Below, piece by piece: positions 5,147 to 5,559 of a stretch of DNA of 5,559 nt. The translations under genes and the position numbers were made by a program. Source of the stretch: a bacterium (GTDB lineage Bacteria > Verrucomicrobiota > Verrucomicrobiia > Limisphaerales > UBA11358); the NCBI GenBank assembly GCA_021781185.1, contig JAJXXI010000177.1, forward strand, positions 1-5,559. Direction: 5' to 3'. The first letter of the stretch is position 1; each line of letters starts with the position of its first letter. A model generated the notes under the pieces. It was given only the letters and a program-made list of their open reading frames with translations. It ran no database searches and was not told where the DNA came from.

Positions 5147-5559
5147 ATGAAAACGGCTCATTCAAAACGTATTGGTGCAATCGTTCTGATCCTGATTTCT
5201 GGTTTGGTTTCCGGACCGTTTCTTCCGGCTTATGCCGGTGAAATTTCACCCCGGGTTGCCCTGCCGGTCTTTGCCAAAACAGTGGTGAATCTTGCCGATT
5301 TTGGCGGCAACAGTGACGGGCTGGTGCTGAACACGGCTGCGTTTGAAAAGGCGCTGGCTTCGCTCGCCGAAAAAGGCGGCGGTGAGTTGCTTGTGCCGCC
5401 GGGCATCTGGCTGACCGGGCCGATCCACATGCGCAGCAACATCAACCTCCATCTGGAACGCGGTGCGTTGATTCAGTTTTCCCGCGACTACCATTTGTAT
5501 CCGCTCACCGTGATTGACATGAAAGGCGAGCAGGAAGTGGATTCCACCTCGCCAGATCG
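5147..5559 (+). CDS. secreted glycoside hydrolase family 28 (polygalacturonase-like), N-terminal part
   Basis: The frame from ATG 5147 is open to the right edge (137 codons). A Sec signal peptide is clear: a basic start (MKTAHSKR), a hydrophobic core (about residues 9-26) and a probable cleavage after PAYA (residue 30). The mature part begins with the GH28/pectate-lyase-like parallel beta-helix entry: VVNLADFGGNSDG (46-58), LNTAAFEKAL (61-70), GGGELLVPPGIWLTGPI (77-93), then SNINLHLERGALIQFS (97-112). These are the usual first coils of exo- and endo-polygalacturonases that hydrolyse pectic galacturonan outside the cytoplasm. The catalytic Asp motifs (NTD, DD, GHG) lie further downstream and cannot be checked. 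GAAGAG at 5133-5138 may be the ribosome site. The AT-rich leader suggests its own promoter. A related beta-helix hydrolase acting on another polyuronide cannot be excluded. Confidence 0.85.
   Translation, partial: MKTAHSKRIGAIVLILISGLVSGPFLPAYAGEISPRVALPVFAKTVVNLADFGGNSDGLVLNTAAFEKALASLAEKGGGELLVPPGIWLTGPIHMRSNINLHLERGALIQFSRDYHLYPLTVIDMKGEQEVDSTSPD

Noticed and set aside
4581..5166. 11-nt exact repeat GCTCATTCAAA at 4581-4591 and 5156-5166, possibly target-site duplications
   Set aside because: A few 11-mer matches are expected by chance in 5.5 kb, and the second copy lies inside the GH28 coding sequence.
5225..5238. Hairpin CCGGC-TTAT-GCCGG in the GH28 signal-peptide region
   Set aside because: It is a 5-bp stem in coding sequence, explained by Pro-Ala-Tyr-Ala-Gly codons, with no sign of regulatory function.
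1..5559. tRNA, rRNA, CRISPR array or complete insertion sequence
   Set aside because: None was seen: no cloverleaf-like or rRNA-like segments, no regularly spaced repeats and no transposase motifs.

Overview
The window looks like a chromosomal segment of a GC-rich Gram-negative bacterium, most likely Verrucomicrobiota. That placement is inferred from the gene style and combination: a speA-type arginine decarboxylase, a COG2908 phosphoesterase paired with a GT-B glycosyltransferase, a Vsr-like remnant and a secreted GH28 pectinase. No rRNA or tRNA is present to fix the taxonomy.

Layout. Positions 1-2179 hold a minus-strand pair: a complete 646-residue biosynthetic arginine decarboxylase (speA), then after a 6-nt gap the first 77 codons of a small membrane protein that runs off the left edge. 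A 292-nt divergent intergenic region (2180-2471) carries plausible promoters in both directions, a tight hairpin and an 11-bp-spaced direct repeat. On the plus strand follow an LpxH-like metallophosphoesterase (from 2472) and a GT-B glycosyltransferase (3244-4329). Both probably act on lipid A or envelope glycans. Their junction is odd: the phosphoesterase frame lacks a stop where the conserved protein ends and runs about 200 nt into the glycosyltransferase gene.

Positions 4293-5041 (minus strand) are a small gene graveyard, or possibly a miniaturised pair. One ORF is a group II intron-type reverse transcriptase reduced to 152 codons. The next is a Vsr-type mismatch endonuclease reduced to 97 codons. 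Both appear to have lost internal segments without losing reading frame, and they overlap by the 4-nt ATGA arrangement typical of coupled genes. An AT-rich leader (5042-5146, about 34% GC) then precedes a plus-strand GH28 polygalacturonase-like gene with a clear signal peptide, cut by the right edge.

No complete new system is evident. The most noteworthy signals are the paired in-frame-deleted RT and Vsr ORFs and the missing stop at the phosphoesterase/glycosyltransferase junction. Family assignments are from remembered motifs, not database searches.
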